Shown in pieces: positions 63,563-64,000 of a stretch of DNA of 64,000 bases. This DNA comes from Paenibacillus humicus NBRC 102415 (GTDB taxonomy: Bacteria; Bacillota; Bacilli; Paenibacillales; Paenibacillaceae), in assembly GCF_004000905.1 (NCBI RefSeq), contig NZ_BIMD01000013.1:1-64000 (forward strand). The letters are read 5' to 3'. Position 1 is the first letter of the stretch. Each line of letters starts with the position of its first letter. The translations under genes and the position numbers were made by a program. Under the pieces are notes generated by a model, which worked only from the letters and a program-made list of their open reading frames with translations, was not told the DNA's origin and did not search any database.

Positions 63563-63608
63563 AACGGGATGAAACCGAGCGGAAATCGGCTTCATCCCGT
63601 TTTTTTTC
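63563..63608 (+). terminator. Terminator of the glycosylation locus
   Basis: AACGGGATGAA and TTCATCCCGTT form an 11-bp stem, with CCGA/TCGG inside, followed by a run of T residues. Confidence 0.9.
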
Positions 63609-63686
63609 GTTGCTACTTCGTCCCGTTGGAGCGAGAAATAAAAAAATCGAAACTAGCGGGAAACCATTTTCCTAATTGAGAGTTTA

Positions 63687-63701
63687 TCCGATATAATCGG
63701 A
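63687..63701 (+). promoter_or_regulatory. Palindrome over the -10 of the receiver-domain gene
   Basis: TCCGATATAATCGGA is a perfect 6-3-6 palindrome that contains the -10 TATAAT (63692-63697), 71 bases before the start codon. It is a good place for a repressor. The -35 is weak. Confidence 0.55.
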
Positions 63702-63767
63702 GTTATCTTATCCTATTTTGTCGAAATAAAAGCCCGTTACTCCAAAAGTCGGAAAGCGAGGGGCCTC

Positions 63768-64000
63768 ATGGATTTTCCCATCAATATCCTGCTCGTAGAC
63801 GATCATCCGGAAAACCTGGTGGCCATTGAGGCGGTTCTCGTCGGAGAACCCTATCGTCTGGTCCGGGCCTATTCCGGTATGGAAGCTTTGCGATGTTTGC
63901 TGGAAGAGGAGTTTGCCGTCATTGTCATGGCTGTGCAGATGCCGGGGATGGACGGGATCGAGACGGCCAGCCTCATCCGGACCCGGGAGAAGACCAAATT
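63768..64000 (+). CDS. Response-regulator receiver domain lacking the phospho-Asp, partial
   Basis: The first 77 residues of a protein cut by the window end. INILLVDDHPENLVAIEAVL gives the acidic pair D11-D12, and VQMPGMDGIETASLIR follows the fifth position. The phospho-acceptor Asp, normally just before VQMPGMDG, is Ala55 (codon GCT at 63930-63932). Receiver domains in this position are often N-terminal parts of hybrid kinases or cyclic-di-GMP enzymes; the effector lies outside the window. The ATG at 63768 has GAGGGG 5 bases upstream. Confidence 0.85.
   Translation, partial: MDFPINILLVDDHPENLVAIEAVLVGEPYRLVRAYSGMEALRCLLEEEFAVIVMAVQMPGMDGIETASLIRTREKTK

Overview
The window looks like a chromosomal segment from a high-GC, spore-forming, motile Gram-positive bacterium of the Paenibacillus type. 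The evidence is strong AGGAGG-type Shine-Dalgarno sites, SLH (S-layer anchoring) domains, EcsAB, CheX, a TPP-riboswitch thiamine operon, and spore-type CgeB/CotSA-like glycosyltransferases. No rRNA, tRNA, CRISPR array or complete insertion sequence was seen. All family assignments come from reading motifs and remembered family patterns; no database search was run.

Layout. 0-13 kb: the 3' end of a decapeptide-repeat surface protein, a DUF445 membrane protein, two small minus-strand proteins, a stand-alone HRDC protein behind a leader terminator, a Zn-phospholipase-C-like protein, CheX, a short-chain dehydrogenase, a DEAD-box helicase, ecsAB and an aminotransferase. 13-27 kb: an AraC regulator, a giant cyclic beta-1,2-glucan synthase (2833 aa) and a YfkN-like double nucleotidase anchored by SLH domains. 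27-38 kb: a pyridoxamine-oxidase-like protein divergent from a MocR regulator, a LacI regulator with a GH36 alpha-galactosidase, an HPP membrane protein, psd, a TspO-like protein, a CotSA-like glycosyltransferase and a DUF1349 protein. 38.2-42.0 kb: a more AT-rich island with a 5'-truncated RHS gene and its probable immunity gene, then a displaced RHS toxin tip with a second probable immunity gene.

42.0-49.4 kb: a TPP-riboswitch operon thiC-thiF-thiE/thiS fusion-thiG-thiO-thiD, with overlapping genes throughout. It should make the thiazole (ThiO, ThiS, ThiF, ThiG) and pyrimidine (ThiC, ThiD) halves of thiamine and couple them (ThiE).

49.4-63.5 kb: the most interesting region, a probable spore-surface glycosylation locus. 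It holds a surface protein whose C-terminal domain matches the one at the left edge of the window, six glycosyltransferase or associated proteins with highly basic tails, a sugar nucleotidyltransferase, and a C2-epimerase/4,6-dehydratase/reductase trio suited to making a UDP-2-acetamido-2,6-dideoxy-L-hexose. Three glycosyltransferases and one small Lys/Arg-rich protein share a glycine-every-fourth-residue motif that could be a common docking or assembly tag. The window ends in a response-regulator receiver domain whose phospho-acceptor Asp is replaced by Ala.
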